A stretch of 64,000 nucleotides of DNA from Winogradskyella eximia (GCF_003386165.1 NZ_QRDV01000001.1:62001-126000); one strand, 5' to 3'. Shown: positions 54,909 to 64,000, numbered from the stretch's first letter. Notes: generated from the letters alone by a model not told the origin. Made by a program: numbers and translations.

Positions 54909-56711
54909 ATGAAACAATTCATTATTAGCCTTTTTTCAGTTTTAATTCTTGTCTCTTGTAGTACTGCAAAACAGACAACAAAAGGAACTAACAAGCAAAA
55001 TAGTATTGCGAATGGTTATTGGCAACAACATGTAGATTATGCTATGGAAATTGATATGGATGTCAATAACTATCAGTATAAGGGTAAACAAAAGTTGGTT
55101 TATACCAATAACTCTCCAGATGTAATAAATAATGTGTATTACCATTTATTTTTTAATGCATTTCAGCCTGGTAGTGAAATGGATGTGCGTTCTCGTACCA
55201 TACAAGATCCAGATCCTAGAGTTGGTGATCGTATAAGTCTTCTTCAACCTAATGAGATTGGTTATATTAAAGTTAATGCTTTAACACAAAATGGTACCTC
55301 TGTTTCTCATAAAACAGTTGGAACCGTTTTAGAAGTGCAACTAAATAAGCCTATTCAACCAGGAGAAAAAGTAACTTTTAATATGGATTTTGATGCACAA
55401 GTACCTGTTCAAATTCGTCGTACTGGAAGAAATAATAAAGAAGGTGTTGCTTTATCTATGGCTCAATGGTACCCTAAATTAGCAGAATACGATGATGAAG
55501 GCTGGCATGCAGACCCTTATTTAGGCAGAGAGTTTCATGGTGTTTGGGGAGATTTTGATGTAAAATTAACCATAGATAAAGATTACGTTGTTGGTGGTAC
55601 AGGATATCTTCAAGGTGAACCAACAGAAATATCTGGAAAGAAGACCCATTATTTTAAAGCACCTAAAGTGCATGATTTTACTTGGGCAGCAGATCCAGAT
55701 TTCATTCACGATACATTTCAAATGCCTAATGGTCCAACACTTCACTTTTATTATAAGAGCGATTTAGAGCAAGAATATTTAGATAATTGGAAAAAGTTAC
55801 CATCTGAAACTGCCTTGTTAATGGATTTTTTCAATGAAAATATAGGAGAATATCCTTATGAACAATATTCTGTAATCCAAGGTGGAGATGGAGGAATGGA
55901 ATATGCTATGTGCACATTAATTACAGGAAAACGTAAATACGGAAGTTTATTAGGCGTTACTGCACACGAATTGGCACATACATGGTTTCAATTTTTGTTA
56001 GCGAGTAATGAATCTAAACATGAATGGATGGATGAAGGTTTTACAAGTTATATTTCTACATTAGCGATGAATGCGCTTCGTGAGGATAAAAAACCAAATC
56101 CACTTGCCGGTTCTTATAGAGGGTATTTAGGATTAGCAAACTCTGGTGTTGAACAACCTTTAACAACACATTCGGATAGATATAAATACAACCAAGTTTA
56201 TAGTGCAGCTGCTTACAGTAAGGGAGCTGTATTTTTAGCTCAATTAGGTTATGTAATTGGCGAAGAAAATTTAGCTAAAACCATTAAGAAATATTTTAAT
56301 GATTTTTCTTTTAAACATCCAAAGCCATTCGATATTATTAGAACAGCAGAACGCATCACAGATTTTGAACTCGATTGGTATTTTATTGATTTTGCACAAA
56401 CCACAAATACTATTGACTATGGTATAAAAACGGTTGATGGTAATTCTATTACTTTAGAACGTATTGGATTAATGCCAATGCCTATAGATCTTACAGTAAC
56501 TTATACTGATGGATCTAAAGAAGATTTTTATATTCCGTTACAAATGATGCGTGGTGAAAAACCAACCTCAGCAACTGTTATTAATGATTGGGCTTGGGCA
56601 ATGCCTACTTATTCATTTGACGCTAAAAAAGAAGTGAAATCAGTTGAAATTGATTCATCTCAAATGATGGCAGATGTAAATCGAGAAAATAATGTGTTTA
56701 GTTTAAACTAA
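54909..56711 (+). CDS. M1-family metallopeptidase, lipoprotein
   Basis: The 600-residue protein has lipobox LILVSC (Cys about 17). An N-terminal beta-sandwich (about 35-270) is followed by the gluzincin site HELAHTWFQ (about 353-361) with the downstream zinc Glu in HEWMDEGFTSY. The substrate-binding GAMEN motif is replaced by GGMEYAM, as in a Bacteroidetes M1 subgroup. It is predicted to be an aminopeptidase in the envelope. It is a single-gene unit between two strong terminators. Confidence 0.92.
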   Translation: MKQFIISLFSVLILVSCSTAKQTTKGTNKQNSIANGYWQQHVDYAMEIDMDVNNYQYKGKQKLVYTNNSPDVINNVYYHLFFNAFQPGSEMDVRSRTIQDPDPRVGDRISLLQPNEIGYIKVNALTQNGTSVSHKTVGTVLEVQLNKPIQPGEKVTFNMDFDAQVPVQIRRTGRNNKEGVALSMAQWYPKLAEYDDEGWHADPYLGREFHGVWGDFDVKLTIDKDYVVGGTGYLQGEPTEISGKKTHYFKAPKVHDFTWAADPDFIHDTFQMPNGPTLHFYYKSDLEQEYLDNWKKLPSETALLMDFFNENIGEYPYEQYSVIQGGDGGMEYAMCTLITGKRKYGSLLGVTAHELAHTWFQFLLASNESKHEWMDEGFTSYISTLAMNALREDKKPNPLAGSYRGYLGLANSGVEQPLTTHSDRYKYNQVYSAAAYSKGAVFLAQLGYVIGEENLAKTIKKYFNDFSFKHPKPFDIIRTAERITDFELDWYFIDFAQTTNTIDYGIKTVDGNSITLERIGLMPMPIDLTVTYTDGSKEDFYIPLQMMRGEKPTSATVINDWAWAMPTYSFDAKKEVKSVEIDSSQMMADVNRENNVFSLN

Positions 56712-56744
56712 ACTATAGTAATAACGCAACAATATAAAACTATT

Positions 56745-56782
56745 AAAGGTTACAGATTTCTTATATCTGTAACCTTTTTTTT
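56745..56782 (+). terminator. Terminator after the M1 peptidase gene
   Basis: AAAGGTTACAGAT (56745-56757) pairs with ATCTGTAACCTTT (56765-56777), loop 7 bases, followed by a run of T. Confidence 0.9.
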
Positions 56783-56847
56783 AAGGTAAAATTTAATTAT
56801 TCTTTTTATGAGCTATAACTAATAATAAGAAATAATTTAAAAAATTA

Positions 56848-57339
56848 TTATCTTAAATCTACTCTTTTAGCAGTATGTTTCCGTAAAAGTAAAAGCGGTA
56901 AAGACACACCAATAGTTAAAGAAATTAGTATAAATAACATAGTAAAACCATTAGAAAATATAGCTTCCATAAACACCAATCTTTTAGAATCATCTTTTTC
57001 TAAAAATGTAAAAGACATAATGGATAATACCATTTCGTACGCATAATAACCTGGGATCATTGGTATTACTGCAGGTATAGAAAATACAACAGGAGGTTGA
57101 TGAATACCATGCGCTAATGGTAAGCTTAAGATACCTACAAAAGATGCTGCTATTAAGCTTGCTAATACAATATTGATGTTATAATGCAATAAAACGAACT
57201 TTATAAAACCAGCCCCAAATCCAAGTAGAAAAACAGTAAGAATGGCTTTCCGAGGTATATTAAATAATATCCCAAAACCTACAGCCGCAATACCTGCCCA
57301 AGCAGAAACTTCAAATAACTCTAATATTGTTGTTGTCAT
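56848..57339 (-). CDS. Threonine/serine exporter, C-terminal (ThrE_2/DUF3815) subunit
   Basis: The 163-residue, five-helix membrane protein (AAVGFGILFNIPRKAIL, PVVFSIPAVIPMIPGYYAYEMVLS) matches the second half of ThrE-type exporters. Its start overlaps the stop of the preceding gene (ATGA at 57336-57339), so the two halves are coupled and presumably form one transporter. Confidence 0.88.
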   Translation of the reverse strand: MTTTILELFEVSAWAGIAAVGFGILFNIPRKAILTVFLLGFGAGFIKFVLLHYNINIVLASLIAASFVGILSLPLAHGIHQPPVVFSIPAVIPMIPGYYAYEMVLSIMSFTFLEKDDSKRLVFMEAIFSNGFTMLFILISLTIGVSLPLLLLRKHTAKRVDLR

Positions 57340-58103
57340 TTTAATTGAAATATTAACATGGCTACAAAAAGACCAAGTGCTATTGCTAAAACTGTCATTA
57401 TACCATTGGTAAATCGTACCACACCATTTAAAACATTTTTATCTATAAGATCGGTAAAAGAATTAATGAGCGCCACGCCAGGAACTAAAAATAAAATAGA
57501 AGTTGCTAATGTGGCTTCTGGTTGTGCTCCAAAATTAAAATAAACACCTAATGAAGCTAAAAGAGAAGCTGTTAATGATGCTAAAAATACACTTACATAT
57601 GTATTAAACTTCCTTTTATGAGCTGCTTGAAGTATAAATAAGCCAAAAAATGTGCTAATAAATGCTAAAGCTAAATTAAGATAATCACCTCCAAATATTT
57701 TACAAAAACCAGCTCCTGCAAAACTTACTGCTAATAAAACAACTAGTCTCGGATACCTTTTTTGCTTTTTAATGGTTTCTATTTCTTGTGAAATTCGAGA
57801 AAGCGACCAATCTTCGTCAAGGGCATTCCAACTTACTTTGCTTATTGCCGAAATAATAGTAAAATCTATTTTGTGAGCAGGTAAGTTTTTTACCTTGGTA
57901 TAGTTTTCATTGGTTTCATTATCTATAACTGTGAGTATCATTGTTTTTTGACTTATTAAACTATAAGATTCACAATTTAACACCGAAGCAAAACGATCTA
58001 TATTTACATCTACCCTATTAGTATTTGCACCAGAAACCATTAATATTGATGCTATTTCTAATAATAAATCGGCTATGCTTTCTAACCTATTTTCAGTCTT
58101 CAT
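57336..58103 (-). CDS. Threonine/serine exporter, N-terminal (ThrE/DUF1212) subunit
   Basis: The 255-residue protein has a soluble N-terminal region (about 1-115: SIADLLLEIASILMVSGANTNRVD). Four to five transmembrane helices follow, with LLAVSFAGAGFCKIFGGDYLNL, FLVPGVALINSFTDLI and FTNGIMTVLAIALGLF. It corresponds to the first half of ThrE, which is a single chain in Corynebacterium but split in many other bacteria. A TAAATTTG box (minus strand, 58127-58120) lies 17 bp upstream. Confidence 0.88.
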   Translation of the reverse strand: MKTENRLESIADLLLEIASILMVSGANTNRVDVNIDRFASVLNCESYSLISQKTMILTVIDNETNENYTKVKNLPAHKIDFTIISAISKVSWNALDEDWSLSRISQEIETIKKQKRYPRLVVLLAVSFAGAGFCKIFGGDYLNLALAFISTFFGLFILQAAHKRKFNTYVSVFLASLTASLLASLGVYFNFGAQPEATLATSILFLVPGVALINSFTDLIDKNVLNGVVRFTNGIMTVLAIALGLFVAMLIFQLK

Positions 58104-58313
58104 TTATAAATAATCTATTCAAATTTAAGATTTTTATGAAGTAAAATTGTGTGGTATTGATTAAATATTTTCCGTTTTATCATTATTCAGTTACTAAATA
58201 TGATTTGTAGAAAAAAGAATACGCTTTAATGGAAAAAAAAATAATAAGTTACAAAAGAACAGCTGTGTTATAATATAGAACCCATAAAACCGTATCAAAT
58301 CAATACAGTTTTC

Positions 58314-58321
58314 TATTTTTG
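58314..58321 (+). promoter_or_regulatory. Candidate -7 box of rnpA
   Basis: TATTTTTG matches TAnnTTTG 20 bp before the rnpA ATG. No clear TTG -33 element is seen. Confidence 0.4.
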
Positions 58322-58340
58322 CTAAATCCAAAGTATACTA

Positions 58341-58751
58341 ATGACCTTCACATATTCTAGAAAAGATAAACTAAAAAGCAAAAAGCTTATTGAACAGCTT
58401 TTCACTGAAGGAAAAGCTGTTACAGCTTATCCGCTAAGATTAGTGTACCTAAAAACTGATTTTGAAGATGGCTCTCAACTAAAAACAAGCGTTTCTGTGA
58501 GTAAGCGTTTGCACAAAACCGCTGTAGCCAGAAATAGAATAAAACGTTTGCTTCGCGAAGCCTATAGACTTAATAAACCGTTGTATTTTAACAATAGTTG
58601 TGGTTCTTATGCGTTTATGATTTTGTACCTTAGTAAAGATGGAACAACTTTTGATAAATTAAATACAAATACAAAATTGTTGTTTAAAAAATTCTTAGCT
58701 CAAAATGAGACTTTGATAAAAAATTCAGATTCTAATAATTCTGACAAATGA
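58341..58751 (+). CDS. rnpA: Ribonuclease P protein component
   Basis: The 136-residue basic protein begins FTYSRKDKLKSKKLIEQLF and contains the RNase P signature KRLHKTAVARNRIKRLLREAYRLNK. It is the protein cofactor of the tRNA 5'-processing ribozyme. It overlaps the S41 protease gene (ATGA) rather than neighbouring rpmH and yidC, an arrangement typical of Flavobacteriia. Confidence 0.95.
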   Translation: MTFTYSRKDKLKSKKLIEQLFTEGKAVTAYPLRLVYLKTDFEDGSQLKTSVSVSKRLHKTAVARNRIKRLLREAYRLNKPLYFNNSCGSYAFMILYLSKDGTTFDKLNTNTKLLFKKFLAQNETLIKNSDSNNSDK

Positions 58752-60382
58752 AAAAACTTCTACGTAATAAAATAGTATTGCCAGTTTTAGCTGTGCTTAT
58801 CTTTTTTGGCACTACCGCTTTTAAAAACGACTTTTTTGAAATCGCTAAACAAATAGAGATATTTACCACGCTTTTTAAGGAAATTAACATGAACTATGTT
58901 GATGATACCAATCCTGGAGACTTAATGGATACAGCAATTAAAAGCATGTTAAGTGATTTAGATCCTTACACACAATTTTATAACGAACAAGACGTAGAAG
59001 CCTCTAGAATTAACAATGCAGGCGATTATACAGGTATTGGAGCTAAAGTTTTAACGCTAAAGGATAAATTGGTTATAGTTGAACCGTATCAAAATTATGC
59101 GGCTGATAAAGCAGGCCTTAAAGCTGGTGACGAAATTATAAAAGTAGATAAAGTTGTTGTTGCAGATTTTAAAGATGATGCAGCCAACTTACTACAAGGA
59201 GCCGCTGGGACTGAAGTATCTGTGACCTACAAAAGACAAGGAAAAACTAATACCGTAAAAATTATTAGAGAATCTTTAGAAATTAAAGCCGTTCCGCACT
59301 ACGCTATGGTAGATGAAAAAACAGGTTATGTCGTTCTAAGAAAATTCAATGATAAAGCATCTTCTGAGACTATTAGAGCGATTAAAGCATTAAAAAATCA
59401 AGGAGCAACTCAATTAATATTAGATTTAAGAGGAAATCCAGGAGGATTGCTTAATGAAGCTGTAAATGTAACTAACATCTTTGTACCAAAAGATCAATTA
59501 GTAGTTACTACAAAATCGAAAGTAAAAAAGTACAACAAAACATATTACACGCAACGCGAACCTATAGATACTGAAATTCCATTAGTAGTTTTAATTGATG
59601 GTAGTAGCGCATCAGCAAGTGAAATTGTTTCTGGTGCTTTACAAGATATGGATCGTGCAGTTGTGGTTGGTACAAGAAGCTTTGGAAAAGGATTAGTACA
59701 GCGACCTAAACCTTTAACTTATGGCACACAAATGAAGATTACCATTTCTAGATACTACACACCATCTGGTCGTTGTATTCAGGCCTTAGATTATTGGAAT
59801 CGTGATGAAAACGGAAAAGCCACAAGAACAAAGCAAGAAAATTACAATGCTTTTAAAACCAAAAACGGACGTGAAGTATTTGATGGAGGAGGCGTACAAC
59901 CAGATATTGAAGTTGAATTTGCTAAACAAACACCTATTACAAAAGCAATATCTAACGAAAACTTAGTCTTCAACTTTGCAACAAATTATTATTACAGTCA
60001 TAAAGTAGAGGATTTAAAGACTTTTGAATTTTCAGATTCAGACTTTAAAAAATTCAAAAACTATATAAAAGTAAGCGGTTTTAATTTTGAAACAAAAACC
60101 GAAAAAGCCTTAACAGATGCTATTAATGTTGCAAAAGAAGAAGAATTAGATGCTGTAATTTCATCTGAGTATAACGATCTAACTGAAGCATTACAATCTT
60201 ATAAATCTAATGCCATTGATGGTAATAAAACACAATTAAAAACATTACTTACAGACGAAATTATTAAACGCTATTTCTACAGTGAAGGTTTATATACCTA
60301 TTACACTGCTAATAATACTGAAATTAAAAAAGCCTTAGATATTCTTAATAATCCGTCGCAATACGCAAGTATTTTGAGATAG
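58748..60382 (+). CDS. S41-family carboxyl-terminal processing protease
   Basis: The 544-residue protein has an N-terminal membrane or signal segment (IVLPVLAVLIFFGTTAF). A PDZ domain lies at about 88-170 (GAKVLTLKDKLVIVEPYQNYAADKAGLKAGDEI), and the S41 core has LILDLRGNPGGLLNEAVNV, GSSASASEIVSGALQDMDRAVVVG and RSFGKGLVQ (Ser/Lys dyad). It is a CtpA/Prc-like protease in the periplasm and is translationally coupled to rnpA. Confidence 0.94.
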   Translation: MKKLLRNKIVLPVLAVLIFFGTTAFKNDFFEIAKQIEIFTTLFKEINMNYVDDTNPGDLMDTAIKSMLSDLDPYTQFYNEQDVEASRINNAGDYTGIGAKVLTLKDKLVIVEPYQNYAADKAGLKAGDEIIKVDKVVVADFKDDAANLLQGAAGTEVSVTYKRQGKTNTVKIIRESLEIKAVPHYAMVDEKTGYVVLRKFNDKASSETIRAIKALKNQGATQLILDLRGNPGGLLNEAVNVTNIFVPKDQLVVTTKSKVKKYNKTYYTQREPIDTEIPLVVLIDGSSASASEIVSGALQDMDRAVVVGTRSFGKGLVQRPKPLTYGTQMKITISRYYTPSGRCIQALDYWNRDENGKATRTKQENYNAFKTKNGREVFDGGGVQPDIEVEFAKQTPITKAISNENLVFNFATNYYYSHKVEDLKTFEFSDSDFKKFKNYIKVSGFNFETKTEKALTDAINVAKEEELDAVISSEYNDLTEALQSYKSNAIDGNKTQLKTLLTDEIIKRYFYSEGLYTYYTANNTEIKKALDILNNPSQYASILR

Positions 60383-60447
60383 AAAATATATTTTTTTTAT
60401 ATTTAACATCATGAACATTTTCTGTAAGTAAGAAAATTATTATAAAA

Positions 60448-61287
60448 ATGAAGTCCCTAGTTATCTTTTTATGCCTATGTTTTCAATTCTCTTTTTCGCA
60501 AAAAGAATTGAAACACGAAGTTTATTTTGAAACCGATCAACACGATATTCCTCAAACAGAACACAGTCGATTACTACTTTTTTTATCTAAAATTGAAGAT
60601 ATTGACATAGAAAAAATTTCTATTTATGGATTTACAGATGATAGAGGTAGTGATAATTATAACTTAGTATTATCTCAAAATCGTGCAGAAGCTATAAAAG
60701 AAGTTTTTTCTAACAATGAATTTGACGAATCTGTAATCACTAATGTTGATGGTAAAGGTGAAATTTTAGTAAACATAATTCACGAAGAAAACCTCAATAA
60801 AATACGCGGTTTAAATCGTAAAGTAGAGATTATTGTAACACCTGTTTTTCCTCCAAAACCTAAAGAAGATACTACAATTACCAAAAAAGTAAATACAGAA
60901 GATATTTTAAAAGGAGACTTAAAAGAAGGAGATAAAATTTTACTTGAAAATTTACTATTTAGAACAGGTTATAGTTACTTAACAAAAGATTCTAAAGTAG
61001 TTCTCGATAAAATCGCAGAAATCTTAGCAGAACGTACTAATATTTATTTTACTATAGAAGGTCATGTTTGTTGTACACAAGGCAATAGAGATGCCGTAGA
61101 TAGAAAAACAAAAAAAAGAAATCTATCTGTTGCAAGAGCTAAATACATATACGATTATTTAGCTGAAAAAGGAGTAAAACATTACCGAATGAAATATGTT
61201 GGTATGCGTAGAAAAATGCCTCTTGGTGGTGAACCAGAATTAGATAGACGTGTAGAAATTTTGGTTACTAGAATTTACGAAAAGTAA
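60448..61287 (+). CDS. Protein with two OmpA-like peptidoglycan-binding domains
   Basis: The 279-residue protein has a signal peptide ending near SFSQ (about 18). The first OmpA-C domain spans about 20-130 (ISIYGFTDDRGSDNYNLVLSQNRAEAIKEVF, RGLNRKVEIIVTP). The second spans about 155-279 (LLENLLFRTGYSYLTKDSKVVLDKIAEIL, IEGHVCCTQGNRDAVDRKTKKRNLSVARAKYIYDYL, LDRRVEIL). Both halves are likely to bind peptidoglycan; there is no beta-barrel, so it would be periplasmic. The second domain has a CC pair in place of the usual TD segment. Confidence 0.88.
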   Translation: MKSLVIFLCLCFQFSFSQKELKHEVYFETDQHDIPQTEHSRLLLFLSKIEDIDIEKISIYGFTDDRGSDNYNLVLSQNRAEAIKEVFSNNEFDESVITNVDGKGEILVNIIHEENLNKIRGLNRKVEIIVTPVFPPKPKEDTTITKKVNTEDILKGDLKEGDKILLENLLFRTGYSYLTKDSKVVLDKIAEILAERTNIYFTIEGHVCCTQGNRDAVDRKTKKRNLSVARAKYIYDYLAEKGVKHYRMKYVGMRRKMPLGGEPELDRRVEILVTRIYEK

Positions 61288-61288
61288 T

Positions 61289-61732
61289 CTAAGAATACAG
61301 CATCGCTATATGTGGAATACCATCTTCTAAGTACTCCTCACCTATTTCCATAAATTTTAAATTATTGTAAAAACGTTTTAAATACGTTTGTGCAGAAATT
61401 TTAATTATGGTTTCATTATAATGCATTTTAATTGCATTTATTGACGCGTTCATAATAACATTACCATAATTGTGCGCTCTTTCACCTTTCATTACTACGA
61501 CTCTACCAATACTAGCTTCTTTAAAATAATCTCCAGGTTTAAAAATTCTTGTATAAGCAACTAATTTTTCATTTTTATAACCTAAAACATGAAGTGCCTT
61601 TTGATCTTTACCATCAATGTCTTGATATACACAATCTTGTTCTACTACAAAGACTTCACTTCTTAATTGAAGTAAATCATATAACTCTACTATAGAAAGT
61701 TCGTTAAAAGCGCTTATTTTAGTTGTTATCAT
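61289..61732 (-). CDS. GNAT acetyltransferase, ElaA type
   Basis: The 147-residue protein begins with the ElaA signature LYDLLQLRSEVFVVEQDCVYQDIDGKDQ, followed by the acetyl-CoA loop IGRVVVMKGERAHNYGNVIM and a C-terminal YLEDGIPHIAML. The substrate is unknown. It lies 2 bp after the CDF transporter gene in a three-gene minus-strand run rpiB-CDF-GNAT. Confidence 0.92.
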   Translation of the reverse strand: MITTKISAFNELSIVELYDLLQLRSEVFVVEQDCVYQDIDGKDQKALHVLGYKNEKLVAYTRIFKPGDYFKEASIGRVVVMKGERAHNYGNVIMNASINAIKMHYNETIIKISAQTYLKRFYNNLKFMEIGEEYLEDGIPHIAMLYS

Positions 61733-61734
61733 AG

Positions 61735-62646
61735 TTAATCTTGTACAATGACCTCTTTAGGATCTTCCTTATTAAACTCAGGTTGAATGGTAACATGATT
61801 AATATTAAATTCATCATGTAGGACAGTTTCAATATCTAGAAGCAAATCATTAAACTCTGTAGTAGAAATGTCTTCTTTTAAGTCTAAATGGGCTTCTAAG
61901 TGCAACTCATCGTCACTCAAATTCCAAATATGTACATGATGTAATTTGCTAACTTTTGGTAGTTTATTAACTGTTCTTACAACCGCTTTAATATTAATAT
62001 CATCTGGCGTAAACAGCATTAGCATTTTAGTAGATGTCTTTAACAAATCGTAACCTACCCAAATTAAATACAATGCAATTAATAAGGTTAGTAAACTATC
62101 TACCCAAAACAGTTGATAATATTTCATTAATAAGCCACCAATGAGTACAGCTACACTCGCCAACATATCTGTAAGTAAATGCAGATAAGCAGAACGCATA
62201 TTAATGTTATTTTTAGCATCTTTTCTTAATAATAAAACGCTAAGACCATTACCTATAATGGCGACAATAGCTAACCAAATAACTAAACCAGATTCAATTT
62301 CTTGTGGATTTTTAAAACGTTTTACAGCTTCAAAAATTAAGATTATTGCTACAATAATTAACGTACTAGCATTAATAAAGGCTGCTAAAATTTCGGCACG
62401 TTTATAACCAAAAGTTCTATCAATAGATGCTTTTTGCTTCGATAATTTAGCAGCTACATAACTAACTATTAAAGAAATAACATCGCTAAAATTATGTAAA
62501 GCATCACTGAGTAATGAAAGACTACCAGAAACAAAACCACCAATAACTTGAGCTACTGTAATAACAATATTTAGTAGTATTGATATTAAAAGCTTTTGAC
62601 CCTTTAAGTCTTTAGAATTATGCGAATGGTTATGTGAATGACTCAT
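61735..62646 (-). CDS. Cation diffusion facilitator (zinc exporter type)
   Basis: The 303-residue protein has a His-rich N-terminus (SHSHNHSHNS), six transmembrane helices and HxxxD sites in helices 2 and 5 (DALHNFSDV, HLLTDMLAS), typical of Zn-type CDF proteins. A cytoplasmic metallochaperone-like C-terminal domain (about 210-295, HHVHIWNLSDDELHLEAHL) follows. It likely exports zinc or cobalt. It directly follows rpiB. Confidence 0.93.
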   Translation of the reverse strand: MSHSHNHSHNSKDLKGQKLLISILLNIVITVAQVIGGFVSGSLSLLSDALHNFSDVISLIVSYVAAKLSKQKASIDRTFGYKRAEILAAFINASTLIIVAIILIFEAVKRFKNPQEIESGLVIWLAIVAIIGNGLSVLLLRKDAKNNINMRSAYLHLLTDMLASVAVLIGGLLMKYYQLFWVDSLLTLLIALYLIWVGYDLLKTSTKMLMLFTPDDINIKAVVRTVNKLPKVSKLHHVHIWNLSDDELHLEAHLDLKEDISTTEFNDLLLDIETVLHDEFNINHVTIQPEFNKEDPKEVIVQD

Positions 62647-63081
62647 TTAACATGATAATGGAATCTTATCTACACGGTTTTGATGACGACCACCTTCAAA
62701 TTTAGTTTCTAAAAATGTATCCACCATTTTAATGGCTTGAGGAATTGATGTAAAACGTGCAGGAATACATATAATATTAGCATTATTATGCAAACGTGTT
62801 AATTCTGTAATTTCATTTGTCCAACACACTCCTGCTCTTACGTGCTGATATTTATTGGCTGTCATGGCAACACCGTTTGCACTACCACAAATTAAAATAC
62901 CAAAATCTACCTTTTTAGCTTCTACATCTTTAGCAACAGGATGTACAAAGTCTGGATAATCTACACTGTCTAATGTATCTGTTCCATAATTATTAATTGT
63001 ATAACCTTTAGCTTCTAAATGTTTTACAATGGCAAATTTATAATCTGGTCCTGCGTGATCGTTTCCTATTGAAATTGTCAT
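62647..63081 (-). CDS. rpiB: Ribose-5-phosphate isomerase B
   Basis: The 144-residue protein begins ISIGNDHAGPDYK and has GTDTLDSVDYPDFVHPVA, LICGSANGVAMTANK (in place of the usual GTGxG loop), VRAGVCWTNEITELTRLHNNANI and GGRHQNRV. All fit the RpiB/LacAB family, which interconverts ribose 5-phosphate and ribulose 5-phosphate. A TAACTTTG -7 box lies upstream at 63114-63107 (minus). Confidence 0.94.
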   Translation of the reverse strand: MTISIGNDHAGPDYKFAIVKHLEAKGYTINNYGTDTLDSVDYPDFVHPVAKDVEAKKVDFGILICGSANGVAMTANKYQHVRAGVCWTNEITELTRLHNNANIICIPARFTSIPQAIKMVDTFLETKFEGGRHQNRVDKIPLSC

Positions 63082-63106
63082 GTTGTGATGAATTAATTTT
63101 ACTCTA

Positions 63107-63114
63107 CAAAGTTA
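63107..63114 (-). promoter_or_regulatory. Candidate -7 box of the rpiB-CDF-GNAT operon
   Basis: TAACTTTG on the minus strand matches TAnnTTTG, 26 bp upstream of the rpiB ATG. A -33 TTG is not obvious. Confidence 0.38.
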
Positions 63115-63318
63115 CAAATAAAAAAGCCTTAGTAACTGTACTATTTTAAATTGAAATCTATCTTAATACAAGTAAAATGAAAAATTCATTTAATTAATAA
63201 ATCTATTTAGATATTAGTTAAATTACTATCAAAATCTTATAATTTTTGGCTGAATTTAATAATGCTGAGCAGTTGTAATAACACAACGTATTACAAATTA
63301 ATAGCGCCTATAAAATGA

Positions 63319-63352
63319 AAAAAACCTCAAGAAAAATCTCAAGGTTTTTAAA
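63319..63352 (-). terminator. Terminator of the T9SS cargo gene
   Basis: On the minus strand AAAACCT and AGGTTTT form the stem base (with an imperfect inner helix) around an A-rich loop. A T7 run follows, 27 bp past the stop codon of the T9SS protein. Confidence 0.6.
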
Positions 63353-63378
63353 CTATATTTTAATAAATAATGTACTTT

Positions 63379-64000
63379 TTATTTCACTAATTTTCTTGTA
63401 AAACTACCTTTTTCAGTGGTAATTTGTACTAAGTACATTCCTGTTTCTAAATGACTTGTATTAATAGTAGTAGCATTAGATCTTAAGACAAGTTTACCTG
63501 AAATATCAAATAAGTTTACTTCTCTTAATGTATCACTATTATTTAATTTTATTAATAATTCATCCTTAATTGGGTTTGGACCAACATAAACTTCAGATGC
63601 ATTAAATTCTGTATCGCTTAATGGAGCACTACAGTTTGCACTATAAGAACAATTAGCATCTTTTTCCCAATCAACATAGATACCTGTACCAGCATTTGCA
63701 GCTGCTCCATCTAATACTGTAATACAAGTTAAATCAGTTGTATTTACAGAAGTTAAATGAGTTAAATTGATATTAAAACTAACATCTAAACTACTAATTA
63801 AGGTACCATTGATATTTAATAATGACAACGATATATTATTACTAACATTTAAAGCTGTGACATTGCTATTAGAGATATCTAAAGTTGTTAATGAATCAAA
63901 ATCTTCAATACCAGTTAAGTCAGCAACACTTGTATTGCTTAAATCTACTAACTCTACATTTTTAATATTAGCTGTAGGTACAAAATTATCTAATGCTCCA
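63379..64000 (-). CDS. Leucine-rich-repeat-like secreted protein with T9SS sorting tail (C-terminal part)
   Basis: The minus-strand frame is open to the window end, so only the last about 207 residues are present. They consist of short LRR-like repeats (VELVDLSNTSVADLTGIEDF, LTTLDISNSNVTALNV, LSLLNINGTLISSLDV). A Cys-containing linker (CITVLDGAAANAG, CSYSANCSAP) follows. The last about 75 residues are a type A T9SS C-terminal sorting domain (VYVGPNPIKDELLIKL, EVNLFDISGKLVLRS, LETGMYLVQITTEKGSFTRKLVK). The protein should be exported by type IX secretion and attached at the cell surface. Its N-terminus lies outside the window. Confidence 0.9.
   Translation of the reverse strand, partial: GALDNFVPTANIKNVELVDLSNTSVADLTGIEDFDSLTTLDISNSNVTALNVSNNISLSLLNINGTLISSLDVSFNINLTHLTSVNTTDLTCITVLDGAAANAGTGIYVDWEKDANCSYSANCSAPLSDTEFNASEVYVGPNPIKDELLIKLNNSDTLREVNLFDISGKLVLRSNATTINTSHLETGMYLVQITTEKGSFTRKLVK

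Noticed and set aside
1..64000. CRISPR array, prophage or restriction/defence module
   Set aside because: No regularly spaced direct repeats, no cas, phage structural or restriction-modification genes were seen; the accessory content is the PUL and the signalling locus.

Overview
The window is low-GC DNA from a member of the Bacteroidetes, almost certainly a (probably marine) Flavobacteriaceae. The evidence is SusC/SusD pairs, FecI/FecR/TonB-receptor signalling genes, a type IX secretion C-terminal sorting tail, a PID-CTERM-like small protein, -7 promoter boxes of the TAnnTTTG type, many short lipoprotein signals without Asp at +2, and housekeeping genes (pdxA, ribE, rbfA, dusB, lepA, rnpA, rpiB) of Flavobacteriia type. 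No genus can be assigned with confidence.

Region 1 (1-8.9 kb): the start of pdxA (cut by the window edge) diverges from ribE, which is followed by a small PID-CTERM-like membrane protein. Next comes a minus-strand cell-surface signalling operon of ECF sigma factor, FecR anti-sigma and a TonB-dependent receptor with an N-terminal STN domain. It diverges from a very Asp-rich lipoprotein built of four degenerate repeats. An EcsC-family gene and a truncated patatin gene follow.

Region 2 (8.9-34.2 kb): a complete polysaccharide utilization locus (PUL). It holds a membrane-spanning propeller/Y_Y_Y/LuxR-type regulator, SusC, SusD, a tandem LamG surface glycan-binding lipoprotein, two tandem glucoamylase-family (GH144-like) lipoproteins, two esterases, GH3, GH2 with a malectin domain, a type I sulfatase, a GH43-like/discoidin/Fn3 enzyme, an EEP-fold phosphoesterase and an MFS sugar porter. 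The GH144-like plus GH3 pair points to a beta-1,2-linked glucan backbone. The esterases, sulfatase, phosphoesterase and accessory glycosidases point to a substituted substrate. The whole block is bracketed by a tRNA(CAU) gene at 34.2 kb and an exact 21-bp copy of that tRNA's 3' end plus trailer at 8.93 kb, the signature of a genomic island inserted at a tRNA. No integrase remains.

Region 3 (34.3-64 kb): mostly core genes. These are methylmalonyl-CoA epimerase, rbfA with a LolC/E-type permease, dusB, two small lipoproteins, an M28-PDZ peptidase, a TolB-like propeller protein, an outer-membrane beta-barrel receptor, lepA, a CPA1 antiporter with a TrkA domain, Usp plus SulP transporter, DUF202, an MBL hydrolase, secreted S8 and M1 peptidases, a split ThrE exporter, rnpA with an S41 protease and a double OmpA-domain protein, an ElaA-type acetyltransferase, a CDF transporter, rpiB, and the C-terminus of a leucine-rich T9SS cargo protein cut by the window end.

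The strongest candidates for something new are the PUL-as-tRNA-island with an unusual enzyme set, the repeated TACGTCA elements upstream of susC, and the sigma/FecR/receptor system paired with the Asp-rich repeat lipoprotein.
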